From assembly GCA_050250665.1 (NCBI GenBank), contig JBFWOF010000009.1:68491-132490 (forward strand): a stretch of DNA of 64,000 nucleotides, given 5' to 3'. Numbering within the stretch: the stretch's first letter is position 1; every line of letters starts with the position of its first letter. Made by a program: the position numbers and the translations under genes. Below are positions 41,974-50,706 of this stretch, piece by piece. The notes below the pieces were generated by a model. That model was not told the DNA's origin. It did no database searches and saw only the letters and a list, made by a program, of their open reading frames with translations. The stretch is from JADKFD01 sp050250665 (GTDB lineage: Bacteria; Pseudomonadota; Gammaproteobacteria; Xanthomonadales; SZUA-5).

Positions 41974-42936
41974 GTGACCAACTCGTCCAAGCCGGAAGTC
42001 AGCGTCATCATGCCCGTCCACAACCGCGCCTGGTGCGTGGCTGAGGCCATCGATTCGGTCATGGCTATCACCAATCACCAGATCGAATTGCTGGTGATCG
42101 ACGACGGCAGCACCGATGACACCCCCAGGGTCCTCTCGGAAGCCAAGTCCCGTCATGGAGGCCGGATCGTTCTTCTGCAGCACCCTGGAGGCAACAACCA
42201 CGGCATTGCGGCCAGCCGCAACCTGGGGCTCGCCGCGGCGCGCGCACCCTTCGTCGCCTTTCTCGATTCCGATGATCTGTTCCTTCCCAACCGCTTTGAC
42301 GAAGCCCTGTCGTGGATGCAGGCGCATCCGGAAATCCTGGCTGGCCTGGAACCCTATGAGCTTGAAGACCATGGACAGGTGACTCTGGAAAAGCACCTGA
42401 CCGAACTTGGCACCGACGCCGGGGGCAAGGTGGACGCACTGGATGCGATGCTGACGAAAAGCATGCATTGGACTGTCCCCGTAGTCACCGTGCGTCGCGA
42501 AGCCTTCGAACTCTTGGGGGTATTCAACCCGAAGTTCAGGGTCGGCGAAGACACCGCCCTGTGGCTGCGCTTCGCGGCAGCCCGATCCGTCGGTGTGATT
42601 TCATCGCATCGGCCGGTCGCCCGTATTCGCCGCCACGAGAATCACTCGTGGGCCACTGTCGATGCAGATAATGCATGGTTGGTATATCTGGATGCGTTGC
42701 TCGATGCGCACATGCTTCTGCGCGAATACCCCACGCTCGTTGATAAATATTCGCGCAGACTCTTGTCCCAACGTGTCCGCAGTTATCTCGTCGAGACGCT
42801 GATTCGTTCCGGAACCGAACGTCGGACTCGTGTGCGGGCTTGGTGGCGTTCCGTCAATACCGTACCGACCCTTGTTCTGGATCCTGCAGTCCTGAAAACG
42901 CTGTTCCGGCAGCTACTTGCGCCAGTCAAAGCATGA
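41974..42936 (+). CDS. Glycosyltransferase family 2
   Basis: A 320-residue GT-A transferase: EVSVIMPVHNRAW, LLVIDDGSTDDTP, then the metal-binding FVAFLDSDDLFLPNR and a downstream VGEDTALWLRFAAAR that fits the catalytic base ED. GTG 41974 is preferred; TTG 41956 adds six codons. Acceptor and donor unknown. Confidence 0.88.
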   Translation: MTNSSKPEVSVIMPVHNRAWCVAEAIDSVMAITNHQIELLVIDDGSTDDTPRVLSEAKSRHGGRIVLLQHPGGNNHGIAASRNLGLAAARAPFVAFLDSDDLFLPNRFDEALSWMQAHPEILAGLEPYELEDHGQVTLEKHLTELGTDAGGKVDALDAMLTKSMHWTVPVVTVRREAFELLGVFNPKFRVGEDTALWLRFAAARSVGVISSHRPVARIRRHENHSWATVDADNAWLVYLDALLDAHMLLREYPTLVDKYSRRLLSQRVRSYLVETLIRSGTERRTRVRAWWRSVNTVPTLVLDPAVLKTLFRQLLAPVKA

Positions 42937-43013
42937 TGGGGACCGAGCGAGAATCTCTGAATAGGGCTGCTGTGGACCTCCCGCAGATCTGCGACAGAGC
43001 GGCCGCCTGAACG

Positions 43014-44420
43014 ATGCTATTTAATAGCTGGGAATTTATATTGCTTTTGGCATGCACGCTCGGACTCTATTACGTGCCGGCCTTTAGGCGCGCACAGGTC
43101 TTGATCCTGGTGGCGGCGAGTATAGTGTTCTACGGCGCATATCAACCAAAACTGCTGCTCCTGCTGCTGCTTTCGCTGATCATCAATGTTCTCGCAAGTC
43201 ACGCTGTTGTCCATGGCAATCCCACTCGACGTTGGCACTACGCAGCGATCGGCGTGATTTTCAATCTGGTAGTCCTGGTGTCCTTCAAATACGGCCCATT
43301 GCTAGCGACGACTACAGGACTGGACGCGACTTCAATCGGCCATCTGCTTGTCGTGCTGCCACTCCCGCTGGGCATCTCGTTCTTCACTTTCCATGGCATC
43401 ACGCTGTTGGTGGACACATTTCGAGCCAGAAATACAGAAACGCCTTCGACGGTAGATTCGAACCTTTGGATCCATGGTTTGCGGACTAGTCTCTATTTTC
43501 TGTTCTTCCCGCAGTTGGTTGCCGGGCCTATCACAAAATCGAGAAATTTCTATCCCCAGATCGTACCAAAAACGTGGAGTGACGTAAGACTGTCCCGCTG
43601 TTTCAGGCAGACAACGCTCGGCTTCTTCATGAAAATAGTAGTGGCGGACAACCTCGCGCAACAGACCTTTTGGATCGCCTATCCCTATTTCATGGCGAAA
43701 TCCAGTGCCGATCTCGTTGTGATGTTGGTTGGTTATTCGATGCAGATCTTTGCCGATTTTGCCGGCTATTCACTCATCGCCTTGGGCGTCGCCGGGTTGT
43801 TTGGCTACCGATTGCCGGAGAACTTCAACTCGCCATATTTGTCGAAGAGTTTCTCGGAATTCTGGACGCGCTGGCATATTTCTCTGTCGAGCTTCCTGAG
43901 AGAATATCTCTACGTGCCATTGGGGGGCAATCGACACGGATCGTTGCGAACCTACATAAACCTACTGGTGGTCATGGTGCTCGGGGGTCTCTGGCACGGG
44001 GCTGCTTGGAGTTTCCTGGTTTGGGGGGCGGCCCATGGTTTCGCGCTGGCGATAGAAAGATTTGTCGGAAATCACTACACGCCCCCGAACACCGTCGCGA
44101 TAAAGATTACTCGCGCATTCGGGGTCTTTCTCTACGTTTCCTGCGCTTGGCTCCTCTTTAAGCTCACTGATTTCGCGCACGTCCTTCAATATCTGCGTTC
44201 ATTTGCGGGGAACTGGGAGCTGGAGAACAGTCCCGGCCTTCTGCCATTTGTTCTCCTGTACTCTATTCCCGTAGTCGTCTGGCACTGGGCAAAAGAATTC
44301 CGGGCATCTTCGCGCGTCCTTCGATCCCATAGAGTCGAGCCCGTGATATACGGCGCCATGATTTTCTTGATGATTACGAATACTGGCACACCCCAGGATT
44401 TTGTCTATTTCCAGTTTTAA
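43014..44420 (+). CDS. MBOAT family O-acyltransferase (AlgI-like)
   Basis: A 468-residue polytopic membrane protein. PLPLGISFFTFHGI, SEFWTRWHISLSSFLREYLY and GGLWHGAAWSFLVWGAAHG with the catalytic histidine near residue 328 are hallmarks of the AlgI/DltB branch. Known: AlgI passes acyl groups across the membrane for acetylation of polysaccharide by a periplasmic SGNH partner. Such a partner lies four bases downstream. This gene begins the AT-richer stretch of the locus. Confidence 0.92.
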   Translation: MLFNSWEFILLLACTLGLYYVPAFRRAQVLILVAASIVFYGAYQPKLLLLLLLSLIINVLASHAVVHGNPTRRWHYAAIGVIFNLVVLVSFKYGPLLATTTGLDATSIGHLLVVLPLPLGISFFTFHGITLLVDTFRARNTETPSTVDSNLWIHGLRTSLYFLFFPQLVAGPITKSRNFYPQIVPKTWSDVRLSRCFRQTTLGFFMKIVVADNLAQQTFWIAYPYFMAKSSADLVVMLVGYSMQIFADFAGYSLIALGVAGLFGYRLPENFNSPYLSKSFSEFWTRWHISLSSFLREYLYVPLGGNRHGSLRTYINLLVVMVLGGLWHGAAWSFLVWGAAHGFALAIERFVGNHYTPPNTVAIKITRAFGVFLYVSCAWLLFKLTDFAHVLQYLRSFAGNWELENSPGLLPFVLLYSIPVVVWHWAKEFRASSRVLRSHRVEPVIYGAMIFLMITNTGTPQDFVYFQF

Positions 44421-44423
44421 TTC

Positions 44424-45308
44424 ATGCAGTTGTTGATCCGTTCATTGCTGGTCACAGTTGTGCTGTTGGTCTCGCATGAGGCCATCTTTCGTCTTGTCAA
44501 GGGGCGATATCAGGCCAGTGCCGAAAACATCACCGTAGGCAATGGAATAGTCGGCCAAGATTATCTCTATGAGCGCGCAAATGCGAACTATGTGATTGTT
44601 GGCAGTTCGCTCAGCGGACGAATCCAGACCGGTATGCTTCCAACAGGTACGATCACGCTTGGTCTTAGCGGCTTAGGCGCTTGGGATGGGTTAAGTCTAG
44701 TCGGCGCTGCAGCCACAAAGCCCCGAGTGCTGCTCGTTGAGGCGAACATGATCTTTCGCAGACCGAGTATCGAATACCAGCGTCACTTGTTGGGGCAGCC
44801 CTGGAGGTTCCTTCGAGGTCGCCTCGTTGGTCTGAGGGACGCTGCACGACCTATCGCCTTTCTTGCAGATCTTGCGCGGGCCTTGTGGCGTCGAGTCGCT
44901 CCAATCACTGTGGTGGATGAATCGGTTTCGGCGCCTATTGGGGCAGCAAGTCTTGATGACGATGGGCTTTTTGAACGGCTGATCACGGCACAGCGCCGTC
45001 TCTATGACAGTCCACTCTCCGGTGCGGATCGGGACTTCATCGCAGCCCAGGCGAAGCAATTGCGAGTGCTGGCGAGTGCGGGTGTACATGTCGAGTTCTT
45101 CGAGATGCCGGTCAATCCAGCACTGTGCGACAGCACCCGCCCCTTGCAGTTGCGAACCTGGCTGCGACTGACGTTTCCCGAAATTCCCTATCGCCAAATT
45201 GGCCGTTGCGCGGATTTCGAAACTACCGATGGTATTCACTTGTCGACGGAGGAGGCAGAGCGTTGGACCCTGGGGTTTGCAGAAACGATGCAGGCAATGA
45301 TTCCGTGA
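44424..45308 (+). CDS. SGNH hydrolase-like partner of the MBOAT protein
   Basis: A 294-residue protein with an N-terminal membrane anchor (about residues 5-20) and an SGNH-type outline: ANYVIVGSSLSGR for the nucleophile block and TTDGIHLSTEEAERW for the Asp-His block near the C-terminus. Known: AlgJ/AlgX-like proteins transfer the acyl group that AlgI brings. Sequence is divergent from AlgJ, so the assignment rests on these two motifs and on its place. It ends in a GTGA overlap with the next gene. Confidence 0.68.
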   Translation: MQLLIRSLLVTVVLLVSHEAIFRLVKGRYQASAENITVGNGIVGQDYLYERANANYVIVGSSLSGRIQTGMLPTGTITLGLSGLGAWDGLSLVGAAATKPRVLLVEANMIFRRPSIEYQRHLLGQPWRFLRGRLVGLRDAARPIAFLADLARALWRRVAPITVVDESVSAPIGAASLDDDGLFERLITAQRRLYDSPLSGADRDFIAAQAKQLRVLASAGVHVEFFEMPVNPALCDSTRPLQLRTWLRLTFPEIPYRQIGRCADFETTDGIHLSTEEAERWTLGFAETMQAMIP

Positions 45309-46429
45309 GGCTAGTGATCGCTACTGGTCCCAATCTTCCAGTGCCTGCGATCCGAGGAGGGGCCGTCAACCGCTTCTGGAGTCAGATGGGTCCTGCGCTT
45401 GTTCGTCAGGGCGTCCAGGTGACAATTTGCGCGCGCGCAGATCGAAACCAAACGCCTTCTGAAAATGTGGAAGGGGTTCGCTATTACCGTTGCGGCGGAT
45501 TCGACAGCATGGGGATTCGTGAGTACGATTATGTCCGCAGCTTATTGTACGCCTTTCGGATGTGGGTGACGCTGCCGAAGGCTGATCTGTACATTCTCAA
45601 TGATGCGTTCTCTCCGCTGCTCGCAGGATTATGTCGCAGAGGCAACCGGACTGTAGTGGCTGTCGGTCGTGCGCCCAAGGGGCAATTCCGGTGGTTCTCG
45701 CGAAGGCTTCACTTCGTGGCGCCGACAAGCGAAATCAAGCGTCGTATTGTGAAAGAAGCGCCTCACTTGGAAGCATGCTGCAAAGTATTGCCCTACGCAA
45801 TCGACTACAACCGATTGGCATCAACGGATGGCGCGGCGGCGGGCAACACGGACCGGGATGCGCGCTTGCTTTACGCAGGGCGCATTCACCCTGAAAAGGG
45901 TATCGGTTTGCTTGTCTCAGCATTCCGGCAATTTCACGAGGTTCATCCGAATTTTCGCTTATCAATTCTCGGTCCTTGGCTAGAAGAACAGGGTGGCGGG
46001 GGAAACGCCTATCGTCGAGAAATGCAGCGCGAAGCCAAAGGGTTACCGGTCGACTGGCTGGAACCCGAGTTTGATTTCGATCGTCTTTCGGCATATTACC
46101 GATCAGCGCAATATTTTGTCTATCCGTCGCTTGCAACTGATGGCGAGACATTCGGCGTGGCGCCACTGGAAGCCATGGCGTGTGGCGCAATCCCGATCGT
46201 GTCGGGTCTTGAGTGTTTCGATGATTTCATTCAGGCCGGCCAGAACGGATTCCGCTTCAGTCACCGGGTCTCCGACGCAGCCGGGGCGCTGGCCAAGGCG
46301 ATGTGCGCTGCCGTTGCGAGCGACGCGCAACGTTTGTCGTTAGCAGCGACGGATACGGCAAGGCAGTATTCAATCGATACGGTTTCCAGGCAGTGGTTCG
46401 ACTACCTTTCGACCTTGGTCCGGTCCTGA
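45305..46429 (+). CDS. Glycosyltransferase family 4
   Basis: A 374-residue GT-B transferase beginning RLVIATGPNLPVPAIRGGA. The donor half shows RLLYAGRIHPEKGIGLLVSAF, YFVYPSLATDGETFGVAPLE and AMACGAIPIVSGLECFDDFI. The start is GTG 45305, within a GTGA overlap. An open frame running further upstream reads through the preceding gene and is rejected. Confidence 0.87.
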   Translation: MRLVIATGPNLPVPAIRGGAVNRFWSQMGPALVRQGVQVTICARADRNQTPSENVEGVRYYRCGGFDSMGIREYDYVRSLLYAFRMWVTLPKADLYILNDAFSPLLAGLCRRGNRTVVAVGRAPKGQFRWFSRRLHFVAPTSEIKRRIVKEAPHLEACCKVLPYAIDYNRLASTDGAAAGNTDRDARLLYAGRIHPEKGIGLLVSAFRQFHEVHPNFRLSILGPWLEEQGGGGNAYRREMQREAKGLPVDWLEPEFDFDRLSAYYRSAQYFVYPSLATDGETFGVAPLEAMACGAIPIVSGLECFDDFIQAGQNGFRFSHRVSDAAGALAKAMCAAVASDAQRLSLAATDTARQYSIDTVSRQWFDYLSTLVRS

Positions 46430-47373
46430 TGGAACTTGCTCCGATCGTGCTTTTCGTTTTTCGCCGACCCAGGCACACTGCCCAGTTGTTGGAATCACTG
46501 GCTCGTTGCGCCGAGATTTCCGCGTCGAAGCTGGTGGTTTATTGCGAAGGTGTCAAGGATCAGCGGGACTGGGCGGATATCGCGGCGACGAGAAAGTTGG
46601 TCCGTGATTTTCGTTCGGCTGCAACTATCGATATCATCGAACATGATGCCAATTTGGGTTGCGCCAAGTCGATCATCTCCGGCATCAGCGAAGTTCTTGC
46701 TTCCCATGATCGTATAATCGTACTTGAGGATGATTTGGTCCTGTCCCGGCACTTTCTTTCTTTCATGAACTCGGCCCTAATCAGATATGCTGCGGATGAT
46801 CATGTCATGCACGTATCCGGATACCAGTACCCGATAAATCTGGAGGATCAGCCAACCGCATTGAGCGTGCCCTTCATCAACCCATGGGGTTGGGGCACTT
46901 GGAAGCGCGCTTGGCAGCGCTTTGATCGCTCCTATCGATACCTTGATTGGGCCGACAGATTCTGGTGGAGGCGGTTTCGACTTGACTCCCTTGGGGCGTT
47001 CGAGCTCCGAAAGGCGCTCGCGCAGGCGAAAGCCAATGAACTTGATGAGTGGGACATCAGCTGGTCGTTGACTGTATTCGCGCACCATGGCCGAGCGATC
47101 TTCCCGAGGCGTTCGCTCGTTGGCACACTCGGGTTTGATGGAAGTGGTACGCACGAGATGAATGGCGAGTATTGGGTAGATCCGCAGTCAGTTATTGATA
47201 ATGTCGAGGATCAGCTCCCGGACCAGACTCGGCCTTGCAACTCCGATTTAGCAATGTTCGCGGCAAGGATGAAAGGTGGGGAATCAGTAATCCGGCGTTC
47301 GCTCAATCACCTGCGCGGCGAGTGGGGTTGGCGATATTCGCTAGCGAGCCTGAACGGAAGGCAGAGAAATTGA
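46429..47373 (+). CDS. GT-A type glycosyltransferase (sugar transferase)
   Basis: A 314-residue protein that starts MELAPIVLFVFRRPRHTAQL and has IIVLEDDLVLSRHFLSFMN, the DxD-like EDD, and INPWGWGTWKRAWQRFD, followed by ELDEWDISWSLTVFAHHGR. This is the pattern of a small GT2-like group found in capsule and O-antigen clusters. Its ATG shares one base with the preceding stop. Confidence 0.8.
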   Translation: MELAPIVLFVFRRPRHTAQLLESLARCAEISASKLVVYCEGVKDQRDWADIAATRKLVRDFRSAATIDIIEHDANLGCAKSIISGISEVLASHDRIIVLEDDLVLSRHFLSFMNSALIRYAADDHVMHVSGYQYPINLEDQPTALSVPFINPWGWGTWKRAWQRFDRSYRYLDWADRFWWRRFRLDSLGAFELRKALAQAKANELDEWDISWSLTVFAHHGRAIFPRRSLVGTLGFDGSGTHEMNGEYWVDPQSVIDNVEDQLPDQTRPCNSDLAMFAARMKGGESVIRRSLNHLRGEWGWRYSLASLNGRQRN

Positions 47374-48260
47374 CAGGTTTTGACGAGGAGGAAGTGGTCT
47401 CGCCGGTTCGAGTCTCCATCGTCGTCCCGTCCTACAACCAGGGCCGCTTCCTCGACGCCACGCTGAGATCGCTATTCGACCAGAATGACCCCAATCTGGA
47501 AGTCCTGCTGGTCGACGGCGGCAGCACAGACGAGTCGATAGACGTCATCCAACGCTGGGCGCCGCGGTTGGCCTGGTGGGTGAGCGAGAAGGACCGTGGT
47601 CAGAGTCACGCCATCAACAAGGGCTTCGAGCGTGCTACCGGCGACTGGCTGGGATGGCTGAATTCGGACGATTTGCTGCTGCCGGGCGCGCTGGCAGCGC
47701 TGCGCGCGCAAATGGCCGGGCAGCCAGATGTGCAGTGGTGGACGGGCAGTGGTCAGTTCATTGATGAGCGCGGGAGATTCCTCTCGCGCTACGGGCCGCC
47801 GCCGTTGTTGACGGATCCTGCGCAGCTGAGTGACTGGCGCGAGCACTGGATTGCGCAACCCAGTACCTTCTTCAGCCGTGGACTGTATGCCCGGGCTGGG
47901 AACGGCGTGCGCGAGGACCTGCACTACGCCATGGATCTGGATCTGTGGCTGCGCCTGCTTAAATTGGCGCCTGCGGGTTCCATCGCCCACGAGATGTCGG
48001 CTTATCGCTACCACGAGGCGGGCAAGACCTCGGCGATGGCCGTGCAGGGCGAGGCCGAGATAGTCATGGTGCTGTCCGAACATCTAGGACTGACACTGGC
48101 GCTCGACCGGGTTCGCTTGATCGCACGTGATCGCGATGCGTTTCTCCGTCGCGCCGAGCGCTATGAGCGTTTGTTGAGTCCGGTGAGCAAGCCCTATTCG
48201 CGGATCAAGCAGTTGTTGCGACGGATACGGGCCCATGGTCATGGCGCCGCCGGTGGCTGA
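47370..48260 (+). CDS. Glycosyltransferase family 2, paralogue of the gene at 50703
   Basis: A 296-residue GT2: VSIVVPSYNQGRFLDATL, LLVDGGSTDESIDVI, WWVSEKDRGQSHAINKGFE and WLNSDDLLLPGALAAL. The start TTG 47370 overlaps the previous stop (TTGA). The same motifs in the same order, including the NSDDLL metal site, occur in the protein at 50703-51599. Confidence 0.88.
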   Translation: MTGFDEEEVVSPVRVSIVVPSYNQGRFLDATLRSLFDQNDPNLEVLLVDGGSTDESIDVIQRWAPRLAWWVSEKDRGQSHAINKGFERATGDWLGWLNSDDLLLPGALAALRAQMAGQPDVQWWTGSGQFIDERGRFLSRYGPPPLLTDPAQLSDWREHWIAQPSTFFSRGLYARAGNGVREDLHYAMDLDLWLRLLKLAPAGSIAHEMSAYRYHEAGKTSAMAVQGEAEIVMVLSEHLGLTLALDRVRLIARDRDAFLRRAERYERLLSPVSKPYSRIKQLLRRIRAHGHGAAGG

Positions 48261-49236
48261 TTCACCCTGGATAGTCCCGGCGCGGAGGGTCCTCTCTGCC
48301 TGGGAGACCTGGAAGCTCGGACGTGCCCGGCGACTGGCGCGATTTGCGGGTCAGCAGGTGCTTTCCGAGGAAGATGCGAATGACGCGATTGCGGCTGCCC
48401 TGCGGCGTGGCGCGCCATTCCTCGCGGGCCGAATGGGTTTTCATGAACTGGATGCCGTGGTGACCCAGAACGGCGTGCTAGCTCGGCAGTCGTCGTCCCG
48501 GTGGCGGCGCTGGCGCAGCCAGCTGCGGGCTGAACCCGGCACCTGGAATGAGGGCTTGTTGCAATCACTGGATCAGATCGCCGGTTTCTTTCCGGCGGAA
48601 CCGGAAATGGCCGCTCGCCTGGCGACGGAACTCACCCAGGCGTTCTCCGAAATTGACCTGGCCGCCATCTGGTTTCGCCGCTACGAAGACGAACTGATGC
48701 GCAGCCATGCACCGGGGGCGCGTCCCATCCTGCCCCGCGGCCTTGAACCCTATTACCACGCCAAGCCCTGGAGCATGGCGCTGGCAGGCATGCGCGTGCT
48801 CATCGTGCATCCCTATGAACAATCCATTCGCGCCCAGTTTCCTCGCCATCGTGAGATTTTCGGGTCGCGTCGCGTATGGCCGGCGTGCGAACTGCTGACC
48901 GTCAAGACCGTGCAGACATTGGCCGGTGAGCGCGCCGGATTCGACAACTGGTTCGACGCCCTGGCGCACATGCGGCGCATGATCGACGCCGTGGAGTTCG
49001 ATGTCGCGATCGTCGGTGCGGGCGCTTACGGACTGCCGCTGGCCGCTCACGTCAAGCGCATGGGCAAGATGGCCATCCACATGGGTGGTGCCACGCAGTT
49101 GCTGTTCGGTATCCGCGGCAAGCGCTGGGACGACCGGCCTGAAGTGACCCGCTTGTACAACGAGCACTGGGTGCGGCCCAGTGCTGAGGAAACGCCGCCT
49201 GCGCATCGCAGCGTCGAGAATGGGGCGTATTGGTGA
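48235..49236 (+). CDS. Uncharacterised polysaccharide-locus protein with AGRMGFHELDAV motif
   Basis: I cannot name this 333-residue family. Seen: an N-terminal FLAGRMGFHELDAVV (about residues 62-76), a central VLIVHPYEQSIRAQF and a very conserved-looking C-terminal block with VAIVGAGAYGLPLAAHVKRM, AIHMGGATQLLFGIRGKRWD. The G.G.YG.PLA pattern suggests a nucleotide or nucleotide-sugar site, and the RxGxxE start resembles GT-D glycosyltransferases, so a transferase role is plausible. The ATG lies 26 bases inside the upstream GT2 gene and the stop overlaps the next gene, so it is part of the same transcript. Confidence 0.75.
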   Translation: MVMAPPVADSPWIVPARRVLSAWETWKLGRARRLARFAGQQVLSEEDANDAIAAALRRGAPFLAGRMGFHELDAVVTQNGVLARQSSSRWRRWRSQLRAEPGTWNEGLLQSLDQIAGFFPAEPEMAARLATELTQAFSEIDLAAIWFRRYEDELMRSHAPGARPILPRGLEPYYHAKPWSMALAGMRVLIVHPYEQSIRAQFPRHREIFGSRRVWPACELLTVKTVQTLAGERAGFDNWFDALAHMRRMIDAVEFDVAIVGAGAYGLPLAAHVKRMGKMAIHMGGATQLLFGIRGKRWDDRPEVTRLYNEHWVRPSAEETPPAHRSVENGAYW

Positions 49237-49775
49237 GTCGATTCGCGGCGGTGCTGGCGCTGATGCGTGGATGGGTCTGGAGGATGCGCAGTGGCGTCGA
49301 GTGTGCCTCTACGCCACGAATCATCGGACCACGCTGTCGATTGTTGGTCGAAAGGGGCGGCAGGCTGTCGATGGGTCGGCAGTGCAGCTTTGATCGGGAT
49401 GTCGAGATCGTCGTGTACCGGGGAGGACGCCTGGTACTTGGCGATCAAGTCTATGTCGGGCATGGCAGCACCATCGCCTGTGCCGATACGATCGAGATAG
49501 GCGCCGACACGATGGTCGCTGATCTGGTGTCGATCCGGGACATGAACCATCGACGGATCCCGGGCCAGCTGCTGCGAGAGAGCGGGCTTGAAACCAGATC
49601 CGTTCACATCGGCAGCAACTGCTGGATCGCCAGCAAGGCCACCATCGTGGCGGGTGCCGACATAGGCGATAACGTGACGGTTGGGGCCAATGCCGTGGTC
49701 GTGGGCAGGGTGAACGCCGACAGCACGGTCGGCGGAATACCTGCCCGGCCGCTGGGCATTTCAGCGAATGTCTGA
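49233..49775 (+). CDS. Hexapeptide-repeat acyltransferase
   Basis: A 180-residue left-handed beta-helix protein: IIGPRCRLLVERGGRLSMG, YVGHGSTIACADTIEIGADT, then ADLVSIRDMNHRR with the likely catalytic His, and HIGSNCWIASKATIVAGADI. The ending VVGRVNADSTVGGIPARPLG is typical of sugar O- or N-acetyltransferases. GTG 49233 overlaps the previous stop. It may add a side acetyl group or make an N-acyl sugar nucleotide. Confidence 0.87.
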   Translation: MSRFAAVLALMRGWVWRMRSGVECASTPRIIGPRCRLLVERGGRLSMGRQCSFDRDVEIVVYRGGRLVLGDQVYVGHGSTIACADTIEIGADTMVADLVSIRDMNHRRIPGQLLRESGLETRSVHIGSNCWIASKATIVAGADIGDNVTVGANAVVVGRVNADSTVGGIPARPLGISANV

Positions 49776-50706
49776 TCTGCGGGTCAGCGTCATCCTGTGC
49801 ACGCACAATCCCAAGGCGGCTCCGCTGCGCCGGGTGCTGCAAGCACTAGGGGCCCAGTCGCTGGATTCGGGCACTTGGGAACTGCTGCTGGTCGACAACG
49901 CCTGTCAGCCGGCGCTCTCGGACCGGGTTGAGTTTGCTGATGTTCTCGCCGATTTGCCGGTGCGCACGGTTGCAGAGCCGAAATTGGGTTTGACTCCGGC
50001 ACGTCTGCGAGGCTTTTCGGCCGCCAGGGCAAATGTGCTGGTGCTGATTGACGATGACACCATTCCCAATGCCGACTACCTGGAGCAGGCGCTGCTGCTG
50101 TTTGATCAGCACCCTGAACTGGGCGCGGCCGGCGGTCGAATTGCAGCGGAGTACGAACTGACACCGCCGTCGTGGACGCACGGTTTCCTGGATGCGCTGG
50201 CCATTCGTGACTTCGGCGATCGCCCCATTCGCGCCCTCATCCACAATACCCTCGGCCCCTGGGAGCCTTGTGGCGCCGGCATGGTGCTTCGCAGGTCGGT
50301 TGCGCAGGCCTACATCAACACCGCTTACTCGTCCGAGCGACTGCAACTGGATCGCGTCGGGCAGGCATTGACCAGTTGTGGCGACACCGATCTGGCTCGC
50401 ACGGCCAGTGATCTTGGGCTGTATCTGGCATATGAACCGGCATTGCGACTGACACATCTGATTCCGGGTGGGCGCCTGCGCCTGAGTTATCTGATGCGAC
50501 TGACATATTCGATCCAACGGGACGGCCACATGTTGCTGCGAATGCGCGGTGATCGGACACCGATGGCGGCGCGTGCCTATCTGCTTCGTCTGGTGCAGGC
50601 ACCGTTCTCGACGGTGTCCCTTGATCCTCGTCGCTGGATGCTCCGGCTGGCGGCCAGGCTCGGGCAGTTGGTCGGTCGTCGTGCGCCGCTCGAATCCGCC
50701 CGATGA
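49768..50706 (+). CDS. Glycosyltransferase family 2
   Basis: A 312-residue GT2 with RVSVILCTHNPKAAPLRRVL, LLLVDNACQP, LVLIDDDTIPNADYLEQ (metal site DDD) and CGDTDLARTASDLGLYLAYE. It overlaps both neighbours (8 and 4 bases). It resembles the protein at 51592-52470. Confidence 0.87.
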   Translation: MSDLRVSVILCTHNPKAAPLRRVLQALGAQSLDSGTWELLLVDNACQPALSDRVEFADVLADLPVRTVAEPKLGLTPARLRGFSAARANVLVLIDDDTIPNADYLEQALLLFDQHPELGAAGGRIAAEYELTPPSWTHGFLDALAIRDFGDRPIRALIHNTLGPWEPCGAGMVLRRSVAQAYINTAYSSERLQLDRVGQALTSCGDTDLARTASDLGLYLAYEPALRLTHLIPGGRLRLSYLMRLTYSIQRDGHMLLRMRGDRTPMAARAYLLRLVQAPFSTVSLDPRRWMLRLAARLGQLVGRRAPLESAR

